From positions 40,766,501 through 40,830,500 of the forward strand of contig CM077593.1 in the NCBI GenBank assembly GCA_039654915.1: DNA of 64,000 nucleotides. The letters run 5' to 3'. Origin of the DNA: Aquilaria yunnanensis. Lineage: Eukaryota > Streptophyta > Magnoliopsida > Malvales > Thymelaeaceae. Positions 11,318 to 22,674 of the stretch are shown here, piece by piece; position 1 is the first letter of the stretch; every line of letters begins with the position of its first letter. A program made the translations under genes and the position numbers. Below the pieces are notes generated by a model, which saw only the letters and a list, made by a program, of their open reading frames with translations, had not been told where the DNA came from and did no database searches.

Positions 11318-12184
11318 TGATAGCCAAAGGCTATCGCCTCAATCTGGCCGAATACCCTGCCACAACAACGGCCAGAAGAACTGGCGCTTCCCGGGAATAG
11401 GTGGAATCATGCACCTCGGGAGATAGCCTGAGAGCTCCGAGCCTCGGCACGCCAGTAAAACTTGAGGACTCCATTCGCCCCCCAAGGTTGTGAACAACGC
11501 GCCTTCGGAAAAGTGGCACCAGACATTGCTGCCCAAATATGATATCCCCGAAGGCGGAACCCCCTGGAACTGGGAACCCCCGAACTGAGGGTAGGCTTCC
11601 CAAAGAGGCTCTGTCCGAACTAGAGGACGACCTCGCCCAGGGACCTCGGGAGTACGGCAGGCGCATTTAAGGAAGCATTTAAGGAAGCCTCTGACACGTC
11701 CCACCACAGACGTAAAAAGTCGCCCTGACGCGCAGACGCCATCAGAATCATATCATGGCCCGTCTCAGGACAAGGCTCGAGGCCATCTAGTTACCAACTA
11801 TCTGTCCCCTACGCCCAGACGTTCAGGAGCATCCGACCGCACACGTGTCATGATCTGAACGGGCTAGGTATTCCTATATATACAGGAAATAAATACTTGA
11901 CAGGAGGTTGGCAGGCCGGATATACAGCTCCCACACCCTGAGAAAATACCAGGCGAGACTTTTCTGCCTTTCTCTTTGAGCTAGTGACTTTCTCCTTCTT
12001 CCGGCCACCACTGACTTGGGCGTCGGAGGCTCCCCCCCCGGAAAAACACTCCGTGGGCCTCCTAACCCTGTTTACCAGCTTTTCAGGTACTCTCCTTGGG
12101 GCGATCCACCTTCCAGGCGTTCTTCCTCCTAGAAGTCTCCTCAACAGTCATCATGACTCACAACGATGAGGCCTTAGGCCATCA
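11318..12184 (+). repeat. A1 3' LTR (867 bp)
   Basis: Same length and ends as the 5' LTR, with a perfect GATAGCCAAAGGCTATC inverted repeat at the start. It is followed by the TSD and then by the interrupted copia gene. No PPT precedes it; the joined sequence is gag (CACGCCCTC) directly against TGATAG. Confidence 0.93.
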
Positions 12185-12503
12185 GGTGGGTCTCATTTAT
12201 ATGGCCCAAGCGATAGTGCCAGAGATAGGTTGGGTTCAAATCATTTAATCTGACCTTCTTGGTATTCACATTATAGATTGGATCTTTGAGGTCTAGAACA
12301 TACAACCCATTGCTAAGTTGAGCACTACCATAAAAGATTTTATTCAAATAAATAGAACCACATTTGTCCTTTATTGTAAATGAAAAACCTTTCTTGTCCA
12401 AACAAGAAACAGAAATCAAATTTCTACTAATAGTAGGCACAAAGTAGCAGTTGTCTAATTCTAAAACTAATCCACTAGGTAAAGTGAGAACATAAGTCCC
12501 TAC
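12185..12503 (-). pseudogene. K1 copia protease-to-integrase segment (GAG-pre-integrase)
   Basis: A slice of the copia polyprotein between insertions A1 and B1. It reads DNCYFVPTISRNLISVSCL and then the GAG-pre-integrase motif LWHYRLGHIN. It continues the protease part at 23645-24663 and is itself continued at 10166. It has no internal stop but is physically separated from the rest of its gene. Confidence 0.85.
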
Positions 12504-13473
12504 TGATAGCCAAAGGCTAACGCCTCCTCGGTAGTAACTCCGCGCCAGAATATTGGCCGAGGAGTCTGACGTCACCCAAGAGAGGATCTTTTTACTGACC
12601 TCGGAAGGTGCGAAGTCAAACACTATGAGCTCGAGACTTCGGTAGCTCGTCAGGAATTTTGAGGACAACACCGTCTCCATCGAGGGGCTAAACTGACCAT
12701 ATTCGGGTAAGAGAGCCATCTCTCTGAAGCAAGGGAGAATCTCCCCGAAGGAAGAGGCCCCAAAGAGGTCTTCCCCGAAGAAGAAACACCTGAACAAGGG
12801 AATCCCCGAACTATGGATGTGAGTCCCGAAGAAGGTGTTCATCAAGGGCGCTCCCAGAATTATGGGACAGATCCCGAAGGAGGTGCTCGCACCGAAGGAC
12901 GGATAGAATCCGAAGAGGGTGCACGCACCGTAGGGCGACCTCGCCCAGGGGACCTCGGGAGTACGGTATGAGCATTTAAGGAGCCTCTGACATGTCGCCC
13001 ACAAGCCCTACACGTCACATCTGAACGGCGAAATGACACGCCGCAGCCGCCCCAGTCCTGACACAACCCGTCCGGGTCCAGGGCTAAAAGAGGCTGCAAA
13101 CGGCTGCCTGTCCCCTAGGTCCAAAGAGACAGATCAAATCCGACCGAACACGTGTCATGATCTGAACGGACCAGCTACTCCTATAAATACTAGGAAATGG
13201 GACTGGGCAAAGGATGGGCATTTTCCTCTCTCTGAGAAAACACAAAATAGGCAAGACACTTGATCCCTTAGTGTTCTTCCTCCACCTTCACTCAGAAAAC
13301 TGATTTGGGCGTCGGAGGGTCCTCCCCGGAAAAGCAAACCGGGGACCTCCTAACCTCTTCTTTGAGCTTTACAGGCACACTCAGCTGGGAAACCTGAGCT
13401 CCAGGCACTGGCCTCCGCAGGAAGTCTCTCCAGCTGTCAACATGACAGCAAACGAAGATGCCTTGGGGCATCA
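12504..13473 (+). repeat. B1 5' LTR (970 bp)
   Basis: TGATAGCC...GGGGCATCA. CACGTG at 13149 and TATAAATA at 13192-13199 place the promoter; the predicted transcript starts about 30 bp further on. The gag ATG (13442) lies inside the LTR. Confidence 0.93.
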
Positions 13474-16400
13474 TTTGGCGCCGTCTGTGGGAAACTACTC
13501 CCAGGTCGCTGTTGTCGAAACTCGGCGTTCGAAGGACAAAGGACTTCCGAAGTCCCCGTCCGCGCCTGAGACCCAACCAGCTACCGTACAAAGTCCCCCA
13601 GAGACTTCCTTGCCTAAAGAGGAACGCCCTCTTGTCATCACCATGGGTTTTTTAAGAGACTTTCAGAGGTCTGTTGTGGCTGAAATGACACAACAAATAG
13701 ACCGAAGATGGCCGCAACCAGCCCAGGCACAAAATCCCACTTCGTCAGCACGACCTTGGGGGAAAAGCCCAAGGGCAACCCGTCACAGCTCGGGAAGTGG
13801 GGAGCCACGGGAAGAGTCCTCCACAGATAACTTGCCCCTCGGGGCACGGATGGCGGAAAGAGCGAGCTCTAAACGAGCCGAAGTTCCATCCAGAAGAAGT
13901 TTGTCAGCAGAGGCAAGGTCTCACTCACCTCGGTCCCGAAGTCGCTCCCCGAAGAGAAGGCCCCAGGAAGAAGAGCCCCGTGCCACGCTGCTCCTGGAGA
14001 AAGTCTTGGCAAGACTGGAAAGAGTGGAACAACAGGTGGCACGCAAGCCTGTTTGGGGCAGGCTAACTGAAACTGTCTCTGGAGATGAAAGTCCTTTCGC
14101 CCGAACAGTGGTCGAGACGGCCATGCCAAGCGACTTCAGGCTACCTCGGCTAGAGACCTATGAGGGCCGGACTGATCCCCAGGCCCACCTAACGAAATAC
14201 AAACGCAGCATGGTGCTACACGGGGCTGATGATGCAACACTCTGCAAGTGCTTTGAAGTCACCCTCGCAGGACCAGCAACTGCCTGGTACAATTCCCTGC
14301 CTCCCGGAAACATCAGGGGGTTCCAGGAGCTGTCCACAGCATTCACCCAACAATTCATCGGGAGCAAGCCGACGGCGAAGATGCCCGTCCAGATGTTTGA
14401 CATAGCACAAAGAAACGGGGAAACCATCCGTGACTATGTCGAGAGGTTCAACAAAGAAGCCCTCAGTGTCCCGGACTTTCGTCCCGAGATCCGCATCCTC
14501 GCGATGACGAGGGGCCTCCGAAGGGATTCGCACTTGTTTTATGAATTCTCCAAAGATCCCCCGGACACGCTGGGAGAATTCTACCGAAGGGCTGAACAAC
14601 ATATGACAGCCGAAGAGCTGAGAATGACTAGGCCGAAGGCTGACCATATTCACGTTCGTGGCGAAGGGTCCAGCCAGCAAGCCTGGTGTCCAACGGAGCA
14701 GTCAGGCCGACCTCGGAGAATGCGAGTAGGAGGAAGGAAGCCCCAAAACTTTACACCTCTGAGCACCATGAGGGCGAACGTCCTTATGGCGTTGGAAAAA
14801 CAGGGGGCTCAAATCCAACGACCAAGGGGCATGACTGCTGACAACAGAAGGAACATGAAGAAGTTCTGTCAGTTCCACCGTGATCATGGTCATGACACCG
14901 AAGACTGCTTTCAGTTGAAAAAGTACATTTAATCACTGATAAAGCAGCGCCAGCTTCGGCGTTATTTGAGAATGCCTTCCCCGAAAGGGAAAAAAGAGGA
15001 GGAAGGAAAGCCCGATGATGAGGATTACGATTCGGACAGGCGAAGGAACCGAAGTCCGAGAAGGCGTCCTCCACCTTCGGCGGGAGTAATACAGACGATC
15101 ACAACCGGACTTCCATCCTCGGAAAGAAAAAGAAGGGCCAGAGAGATAGCGGTGATGGAATATCAGAGCCCAACGAAAAAATTGGCCCGCGAGGATGGCT
15201 CCACCATCGTATTTCCCCATGACGATCCATTGCTGATAATGGCGAGGATAGGAAACTGGGACGTCAAGAGGGTACTGCTGGATGATGGGTCAAACGCAGA
15301 TGTCTTGTTCTCACACTTGCTGCCAAGCTTGGGCGTATCCAGGAGTGACCTCAAGGCTGTTACTTCACCCACGTTCGGCGTAGGACCATCTGAGCTACCT
15401 GTCCTCGGGTGGATCGACCTCCCCTTGATGATGAAAGGAACTTCGGAGAAAGGAACTGCTGAGTTGTTCGCCTCTACCATGATAAGATTCATAGTCATGG
15501 ACGTTCCTTCGTCATACAACGCCATTCTCGGCAGACAGACACAGGGAAATTTGCACATTCGCCCTGATGTAAAGTACTTGACCGTCTCCTTCGCCATGAA
15601 AAAAGGAGACGCAAAGATCTTCATTGATCAAGGCGAGGTGAGAAAGGTGTTCGTCAGAGCATGAAAGGCTCCAGCAAGCAACTTAGCACATGCTGTAGAA
15701 GCAAAAAAGCTGGAAAGGGGCGAGGCGGAAGATTCCACAAAAGCAGAAACAGAAGAAGTAGAGCTTGTCCCAGGCCACAGTACCCGAATAGGGAAAAATA
15801 TGGCCGATGGAGACAAGGAAAAACTTGTATCTTTTCTGCTTGCAAATAAAGATCTGTTCGCCTACTCGCCGAAGGACATGCCAGGGGTAAACCCTCGCGT
15901 AATCCAGCATAGCCTTAAAGTGAGTCCGGAAGTAAAACCTGTCCGGCAAAAGAAACGGAGCATCTCAGCTCACAAAAGTGAATTCGTCAAAACCGAAGTC
16001 CAGCGTCTAATAGACGCTAGCGTTATTCGGGAGGTAAACTACCCCGAATGGCTAAGTAACGTGGTAATTGCCACAAAAGAAGGAAGTAGCAAGCTTCAGA
16101 TGTGCATCGACTCCAGAAATTTGAACGATGCTTGCCCAAAAGATTCATATCCTCTTCCACCAATAGACCAACTGGTAGATTCAACCGCCGAGTACGGGCT
16201 CTTAAGTTTCCTAGATGCCTTCAGTGGCTACCATCAGATAAGGATGGACCCCGGAGACGAAGAGAAGACTGCCTTCATCACTGAGGGAGGAACATATTGC
16301 TATATCAGAATGCCCTTCGGGCTAAAAAATGCAGGAGCCACCTACCAAAGGCTGATGAACAAGGTCTTCAAAGACCAAATGGGGAGGAACATGGAGGTAT

Positions 16401-18940
16401 ATGTTGATGATATGATAGTCAAGAGCAAACTGCCGGGCTACCACGTTGCAGATTTAGGGGAAACCTTCCAAAAGCTCAGAACCTTCGGGATCCGCCTTAA
16501 TCCAGAGAAGTGCATCTTCGGGGTGACCTCGGGAAAGTTCCTCGGGTACATGGTGTCCGAAAGAGGCATCGACGCTAACCCTGAGAAGATTAAGGCTTTG
16601 CTTGAATTCTGAACACCTACCACAGTCAAAGACGTGCAGAGACTCACCGGAAGAATAACCTCTCTGAGCAGGTTTATTTCCAGGTACGGAGATAGGTGTC
16701 GACCCTTCTTCAAAGTCCTCACAAAAGCGGCAAAAATGGAAGGCGACCTCGGAAGGGATGGCCATCCTTGGGCTGAAGATTGCCAAAAAGCCTGGGAAGA
16801 ACTCAAAGTCTACTTGGCCAGACTGCCGACTCTGCGGCAACCTCGGGAAGGAGAGCCCCTGGCACTATACCTCGCCGTCACGGAAAAAGCTGTGAGTTCG
16901 GTCCTCGTGAAAGAAGAAAGACCGAAACAGTGGCCGGTTTACTATGTCAGCAAGTCCTTGCATGGCGCCGAAGTCAGGTACCGTTTGCTTCAAAAAGCTA
17001 TATATGCCTTAGTGCTTGCAGGGAGAAGGCTGCGGCCATACTTTCAGGCTCACCCCATCATTGTCCGAAGTAGTCTGCCACTACGGGATGTCATGAAGAG
17101 AGTTGATCATTCGAGAAGGCTCTCCAAGTGGTGCATAGAGCTGGGCGAACACGAGATCACGTATGAGCCTCGGAAAGCCATAAAAGCTCAAGCGCTGGTA
17201 GATTTTATCGCCGAAATACCCACCACTGAGGAGAGCCATTCAGATCCAAAAGAGGGTGAGCCAGAATGGACCTTGCACGTTGACGGGGCCTCAGGATCCG
17301 AACACCAGGGAGTTGGAGTGATTATCAGAGGCCCCGAAGGCCTAGAAGTAATGAAGGCCATCAAGTTCAGTTTCAATGCCACCAACAATATGGCCGAGTA
17401 TGAGGCCCTCATAGCAGGATTACGCCTGGCCAGAAAAATTGGCGTAAGAAACTTGAAAGCCCATAGTGATTCCCAGCTGGTGGTCCGACAAATGGCAGGG
17501 GACTATGGTGCGAAAGACCCGACCTTGGCAAAATACCATGAGTTGGTAACAAAGCTTATTCGGGAGTTCGACGTCGTGAAAATCGAGAACGTACCCCGAC
17601 GAGAAAATGCTGAGGCAGACTGTCTGGCGAAGTCCAAAACTTGCACCAAAGTGCTAAGCCATCCCAGCATCGCGGTGTTAAGCATACAGACCTCGGGGAA
17701 AGGATGGAAAGAACCAATCAAAATGTATCTCGCAACCAACACACTCCCCGAAGACCCCAGCGAAGCCGCAAAAGTGCGAAGGCGCTTCGGACGTTTCTTC
17801 TTAATTGGAGAAGAACTATATTGGCAAGGATATGCAAATCCACTACAGAGGTGTGTTAGTGAAGAGGATACTGAAATGATCCTCGAAGAAGTTCACGAAG
17901 GTGCCTGTGGTTCGCACATCGGAACCGACACCCTAGCAGCAGTGATACTCCGCTAAGGATACTTCTGGCCTACCCTGAGAAGGGACGCCAAGCAGTTCGT
18001 CCAGAAATGTGGTAGTTGCCAGAGACATGCGAACATCCAAAGAACACCCTCAGAGTTCGTGAGTTCGGCAGACTATCCTTGGCCCTTCGCAGTTTGGGGC
18101 ATAGATCTAATTGGGCCACTCCCAACGGCGCCTGGAGGCGTAAAGTTCTGCGTGGTAGCAGTAGACTATTTTCTCTAAATGGGTCGAGGCAGAACCCCTG
18201 ACAACTATCTCGGCAAAAGAAGTGCAGAAGTTCGTATGGAAAAACATCGTATGCAGATTTGGCATACCGAGGGTACTCGTAGCGGACAATGGATCCCAGT
18301 TTGTAGACAAAGGATTCCGAGAATTCATTAGCGACCTTGGGACAAAAATGCACTTCGCCCCAATAGCTCACCCCCAGAGTAATGGGCAGGTGGAAGTATC
18401 TAACAGGACCATAAAAGATGGTCTGAAAAAGAGATTGGGAGAAGCAAAAGGGAAATGGCCAGGAGAACTCCAAAGCGTGTTATGGAGCTACCTAACGACA
18501 CCCCGAAGAGCCACAGGGGAAACGCCCTTTTCACTTGTCTTCGGCACAGAGGCCATCATCCCCGTCGAGATAGTACAACCGTCAATACGAGTCCAAGTGT
18601 TCGATGAAAAAGGAAATGACCTCGGCCTAAGAACCAAGCTCGACCTCGTCAGCGAACACAGAGAAATAGCCGAGCTGAGAAGAAAAGCTTTCCAGCAAAG
18701 AGTGGCAGCAGCCATAAACCTACGCGCCAGGCCAAAGGGAATAAAGCAGGGAGACCTCGTTCTCCGAAAGGCTGAATTTGTACCCCGAAAGCCGTCCCAC
18801 GGGGTACTTTGCGCAAATTGGGAAGGACCCTACCTGGTACTTGCCGAAGTACGAAAAGGAGTATATAAGCTCGGTGATGCCGAAGGCATAGAATTAAAAA
18901 TACTTGGCACTCAGAGGCCTTGAAGAAGTTCTATGCCTAA
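13442..18940 (+). pseudogene. B1 gag-pol, four stops and two indels
   Basis: The gag part (13442-14932) has an SR-rich region, the capsid-like block AHLTKYKRSMVLHGADDATL and the C-x2-H-x4-H-x4-C knuckle beginning CQFHRDHGH. Then come protease (LLDDGSNADVLF), RT (YVDD near 16400), a degenerate RNase H, a second RNase H (VDGASGS, AEYEAL, SDSQLV) and integrase (WGIDLIGP, DNGSQF, GQVEVSN). Stops lie at 14930-14932 (GAA to TAA), 15662-15664 and 16610-16612 (CGA to TGA) and 17954-17956 (CAA to TAA). One extra T near 18170 and one missing A near 18897 shift the frame, judged against B2 and A2. The integrase triad is intact. Confidence 0.92.
13474..13494 (+). other. B1 primer-binding site
   Basis: TTTGGCGCCGTCTGTGGGAA abuts the LTR. 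It is translated in the gag frame (HLAPSVG). Confidence 0.8.
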
Positions 18941-19029
18941 AAAGTTCGGTGGGAAAGTTGTATTCCACAAGTTGGAAAAATTTGTCTAAGAAAAAAGTTC
19001 TGAAGAAGCACAAGGCAAGAGTCTCACGA

Positions 19030-19265
19030 AAGCAATCGTCGAGTAAAGCAAGAGTAAGGCTTTCCAAAGTCTCTTGAGCGAATATGTTCGGGACAAAGGA
19101 AAGCAAGAGTAAGGCTTTCCCAAGTCTCTTGAGCGAATATGTTTGGGACAAAAGGAAAGCAAGAGTAAGGTTTTCCGAAGTCTCTCGAGCGAATATGTTC
19201 AGGACAAAGGAAAGCAACAGCATGGCTCTCCAAAGTCTCTCGAGCGAATTATGTTCGGGACAGGG
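19030..19265. repeat. B1 55-bp tandem array between pol and antisense gene
   Basis: Four copies with GAGCGAATATGTT at 19076, 19131, 19187 and 19242 (periods 55, 56, 55). Each holds the near-palindrome CGAATATGTTCG or a variant. The array lies between the 3' end of pol and the 3' end of the antisense gene. The same array occurs in B2, and the same core in A2 and A3. Confidence 0.9.
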
Positions 19266-19401
19266 AGAAACAAAAGAACCTGGCAAAAAACACTTAGCCG
19301 AAGTTGTATCTATTAAGCCAAAGAGCGCTTACAGAGAAGAAAGTTGCTGAAAGACTACAAAAAAAGAAGAAGAAAATGAAGACAAAAGGCCCTAGTACAA
19401 G

Positions 19402-21866
19402 CTAAGGAACCTCGGCGTCCTGAGAACTACCAGCCCCCGTACTTTTGTCAGTAGCCTTCGGCGCCGGGAGAGAAGGAGGCAGTCTCAAATGCTCGATTTT
19501 GGACCAAGTCCACCGAGGCTCTTTGGGGATGTTCATTGCTTCCAGGAAGGAGAGGTCGAAGTCTGGGAACTTCTGCAGAATCTGGTGCCGAGCGAGGCAG
19601 AAGCCATCTTGAAAGCCCAACTTCGTCATATTATCGGACTCCTGCTTCTTGACCTCCAAATCCTCATAGTCCTTCTCCAGATCAACGTAATCCTTCTCCA
19701 AATCCTTGACCTTTTTCTTCAGTGACTTCACCTTCTTCTTCTCTTCTGAAGGCTCCTTCAGAGATGCGACCTCGGCTTCGAGTTGAGCCTTCTCCTCGAG
19801 CGCCTTCGCAAGGATCGCGTCACTTTCTGACTTACCCTTTTGAATCGCCTCGACGGTCGAAGTCAGCTTCGCCATTCGAGAGCCGAGGTCGGAAAGCTTC
19901 TGGGAGGTGTCTTTCTGAAGTTCCTCTTTCTCTTTTTTGAACACCTCCCGAAGTTCAGCAACCTTCTTCTCCGCAGACTGCTTGAGATGAGCATTTTCGG
20001 CTACCAGGGCCGAACACTTGTCCTTCACCTTGGTATAATGATCCCAAAGTGCCGCCCTCTTCTCTGCCTCTCGCGCCACTCGAACACGGAGACACCCGGC
20101 ATACCCCATCAGCTGCAAAAAAGAGAGAGAAAAGCAAACAGAGGGAAAATAATGCTAAGTACTTGGACAAAAAGTCAAAGACAAATTTGCCACTGAGGAA
20201 AATAATGCTAAGCACCTGGGCAGCATGTTCAGTGATTTTGGCGGCCAAGGAGTTATCGCCTGGGTAAGCCGCTGTAATGGCCTTGTAAGATGCCTCAGTA
20301 AGCACCCCTTTGCACATTTGCCTAGCCATCTCGGGACAGTCCTCGGAGTACATATTCATGTCCTCCGTGAACGTCCAAAAGGGCTCTTTCGGCACTTTCC
20401 CTTCAGGAATTTTGGCATCCCGAAGGGCCCTCTTGCGGGCATGTTCGATAACCCAGCCAGGAGAGGCCACCTCCGCTGCGCAACAAGGCAGAAAAATTGG
20501 TTAAGGCCAGAAAAGTCTTAATGGTTTGCAAGAGACAAAAGGATGTTTGACAAAGTGCAAACCTGCTGGCACCTCGGTAACGTCGTCGTCAGGAACCGTC
20601 GTCACCTCAATAGAGATCCCCTTGCCTTTTATTTGGCGCCGCTCCTCGGCAGAAGGGGTCTCCTCCCCATCGCCCTCCAGAAGAGCATGCAAAGGCGTGG
20701 GGCTTTGAGGTGGGACGTCGGAAGAAGGGACGTCGGCAAAAGGCACCTCGGGCAAAGGGACAGCGCGGTCTTCGGCTTCCTCGCCTGCCTCCTCCGGAAT
20801 TTGCGGAAGAGAGGAAGAACCAGCCTTCCTGGCCCGTTTGGAATGAGGGCCCGCCGAAGTGTGCTTCCGCCTCCGAGAGGCGGCCTTTTTTGTCTGCTCG
20901 CCCCTCTCGGCCTGCCCGGTAAAAAGAGCCTTGTAAAAGGCAGCCGCGTCGTCACCCATCTCTGCAAAAGGAAAAAGAAGATCAGTGTAAGTCCAAGATG
21001 AAGTTATGAAGGAAAAAATGAGAAAGTAACTTACTCTCGTAAAAAGACTCATAAGTCTCTTTCCCCCGAAGGAGTTTTACGAGCCAGGAGTCCTTCCCCG
21101 AAGAAGCCGGTTTCGGCATATTGAGGTCTGTCTCATGCTCCTTTACCACCTTGAGTTCCCGAAGGACCTCTTCGGTCATGAGCCTCCAGTTGATCGGAAA
21201 GGGGTAAAGGGCACGAGGAGGGACCTCGGCAGCCCAGTCAGAGACGGCCCGGATGCGCCTGTCGAAGTCCTCAAAGATAGGTGCTACATCAGCGTCTAGC
21301 AGTATCTTCGGGTCAACAACATCCATCTTGAGCCTCCCCTGAGCCCACTTGGTCGGGACGCGTGACCAAGCCTCCGACTTCTTCAGGAAAAAGAATTTTT
21401 GTTGCCACCCTCGCCAGCTGTCTTTGGTGGCGAAGGTGAACGTATACTTTTTGCTCTCGGATCCCCGAGGCAGCATAAAGTAGAAGCCACCCTTTGGGAC
21501 CACGAAGAGCTTGTAGTACTGAAGAAAAACTACAAAGTGAGGTTTTATTTTGAAAACGCCGCACATACAGAGGAAGGCGTTGAAATAGCAGTACGAGTTC
21601 GGTGGGAGTTGGTTAACGGCAATGCCATGGAAGTTGCAGAACGCGCTAACCATCTCCGGGGGGGGATACCGAAGTCCGGCCTTCAGTTGGGCTTGGAAAA
21701 CGGTGATTTCATCACTACGGTTAGAGAAAGCAAATTGGTCAGGACGGGGCAACCTCGTCACAGAGTAAGAGGGTAAGAAAAACTTTTTCTTCCACTTCGC
21801 TAGCTTTGCCGCAGCAGTACAGCAGGGGTGAGAAAGAAGAGGTTGCCAACTCTCGGGAACAGGCAT
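19402..21866 (-). CDS. B1 antisense four-exon gene, 733 aa, open
   Basis: Predicted exons on the minus strand are 21866-21035, 20961-20563, 20475-20216 and 20112-19402. They are joined at GT-AG introns of 73, 87 and 103 bp, and all phases match (832+399+260+711 = 2,202 nt). The N-terminal ~277 residues (MPVPESWQPLLSHPCC..., NQLPPNSYCYFNAFLCMCG, DSWRGWQQKFFFLK) are of the type annotated 'putative gypsy type transposon' (Pfam Transposase_28, from memory). Exon 2 is charged and begins MGDDAAAFYKALF, with a basic KKAASRRRK cluster. Exon 3 holds ARKRALRDAKIPEGK. Exon 4 is a long coiled coil ending in a conserved QDGFCLARHQILQKFPDFDLSFLE block. Function is unknown; no catalytic motif was seen. No stop occurs, although the B1 pol is ruined. 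A TATA box lies about 225 bp upstream. Confidence 0.85.
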
Positions 21867-22089
21867 GATGAAAATGAGTTCGGGAAAAACAAAGAGGAAG
21901 CTTTGAAAAAAAAGCAAAAGGGACTAAAACCCACCAAAGGTATTGCCGGAATCTGGATTCCTGGAAGCCGTCGTGAAAAGTGGTCGGAAAAACACCTGAA
22001 AAAGGAGAACCGCCGCGGAAAATCGGGAGAGAACTAGAAGGCAAAAGAAAGCAAAAGCAGAAGAAGAAAGAGGGTTATGACAGGACTGA

Positions 22090-22097
22090 TATATATA
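22090..22097 (-). promoter_or_regulatory. TATA box for B1 antisense gene
   Basis: Minus-strand CCTATATATATC about 225 bp upstream of the antisense ATG, in the same position as TATAAATA in A2 and A3. A CACGTG lies farther upstream at 22257-22262. Confidence 0.6.
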
Positions 22098-22384
22098 GGC
22101 CCAGAAGGCCAGAACAACCGTCGCCATTAGTACCCCTCGGAAGGCGAAGCGTCGTCATAACTGCTAAGAGCACCTGAAAAGTCGCGCCTGCTGTACTCAG
22201 TGCATTCTTACCCAATAAAAAAGTGCCATGTGTCGGTCATCGCGCAGCAAACGTACCACGTGTCGTCCATCACGTCGAGCACGCCCTCTGACACCATTTG
22301 GTCTAGAGGCGCCGCCCTAGACTGACTCTGCTCGATACAGGACGCGACGCATGAGCAGACCTATAAAGGCAAAAAAGTAGGTTA

Positions 22385-22615
22385 CCTCGAAGACACCAAA
22401 AGACAGCCTGTGACTTCGGGCAAAAGGTCTATCTTCAGTACAAGGTTATCCTATTTCCCCTCGCCACGAAGACACCAAGAGATAGCCTGTGACTTCGGGC
22501 AGAAGGTGTATCTTCGGCACACGGACAGCCTATCTTCTCGCGCCTCGAGGACGCAAAAAGGACTGCCCATCGCTTCAGGCAGAAGAAGGCGTCTTCGGCG
22601 CAGATATCACAACCA
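22385..22615. repeat. B1 three ~79-bp repeats upstream of antisense promoter
   Basis: Three imperfect copies, marked by TGACTTCGGGC at 22411 and 22490 and a diverged CGCTTCAGGC at about 22571. They lie between the antisense TATA box and the PPT. B2 has the same three, and A2 and A3 have two related 80-bp copies. Confidence 0.8.
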
Positions 22616-22660
22616 CAGGACCCGAAAACCGATGAACCGAAGTTTCTCACTTCGCCTTTT

Positions 22661-22674
22661 CGGAGGGGGGCCTG
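22661..22674 (+). other. B1 polypurine tract
   Basis: CGGAGGGGGGCCTG lies immediately before the 3' LTR and would prime plus-strand DNA synthesis. Confidence 0.85.

Larger units (their letters stand above)
10167..12184 (+). mobile_element. A1: internally deleted gypsy A element (2,018 bp)
   Basis: Two 867-bp LTRs flank only 284 bp of internal DNA, made of the PBS and the start of gag. It lies in the K1 integrase gene with the TSD GGTGG (10162-10166 and 12185-12189). Everything from gag codon ~95 to the 3' LTR is missing, including the PPT. The LTRs differ at about 11 positions by eye, so the insertion is young. It is a deletion derivative of the family represented intact by A2 and A3. Confidence 0.93.

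Noticed and set aside
15163..15624. Minus-strand ORFs of about 150 codons opposite the protease of B1 and B2
   Set aside because: They mirror the conserved protease coding strand and show no independent features.
19030..19265. CRISPR-like evenly spaced repeats
   Set aside because: The whole 55-bp unit repeats, with no unique spacers, inside a plant retrotransposon.
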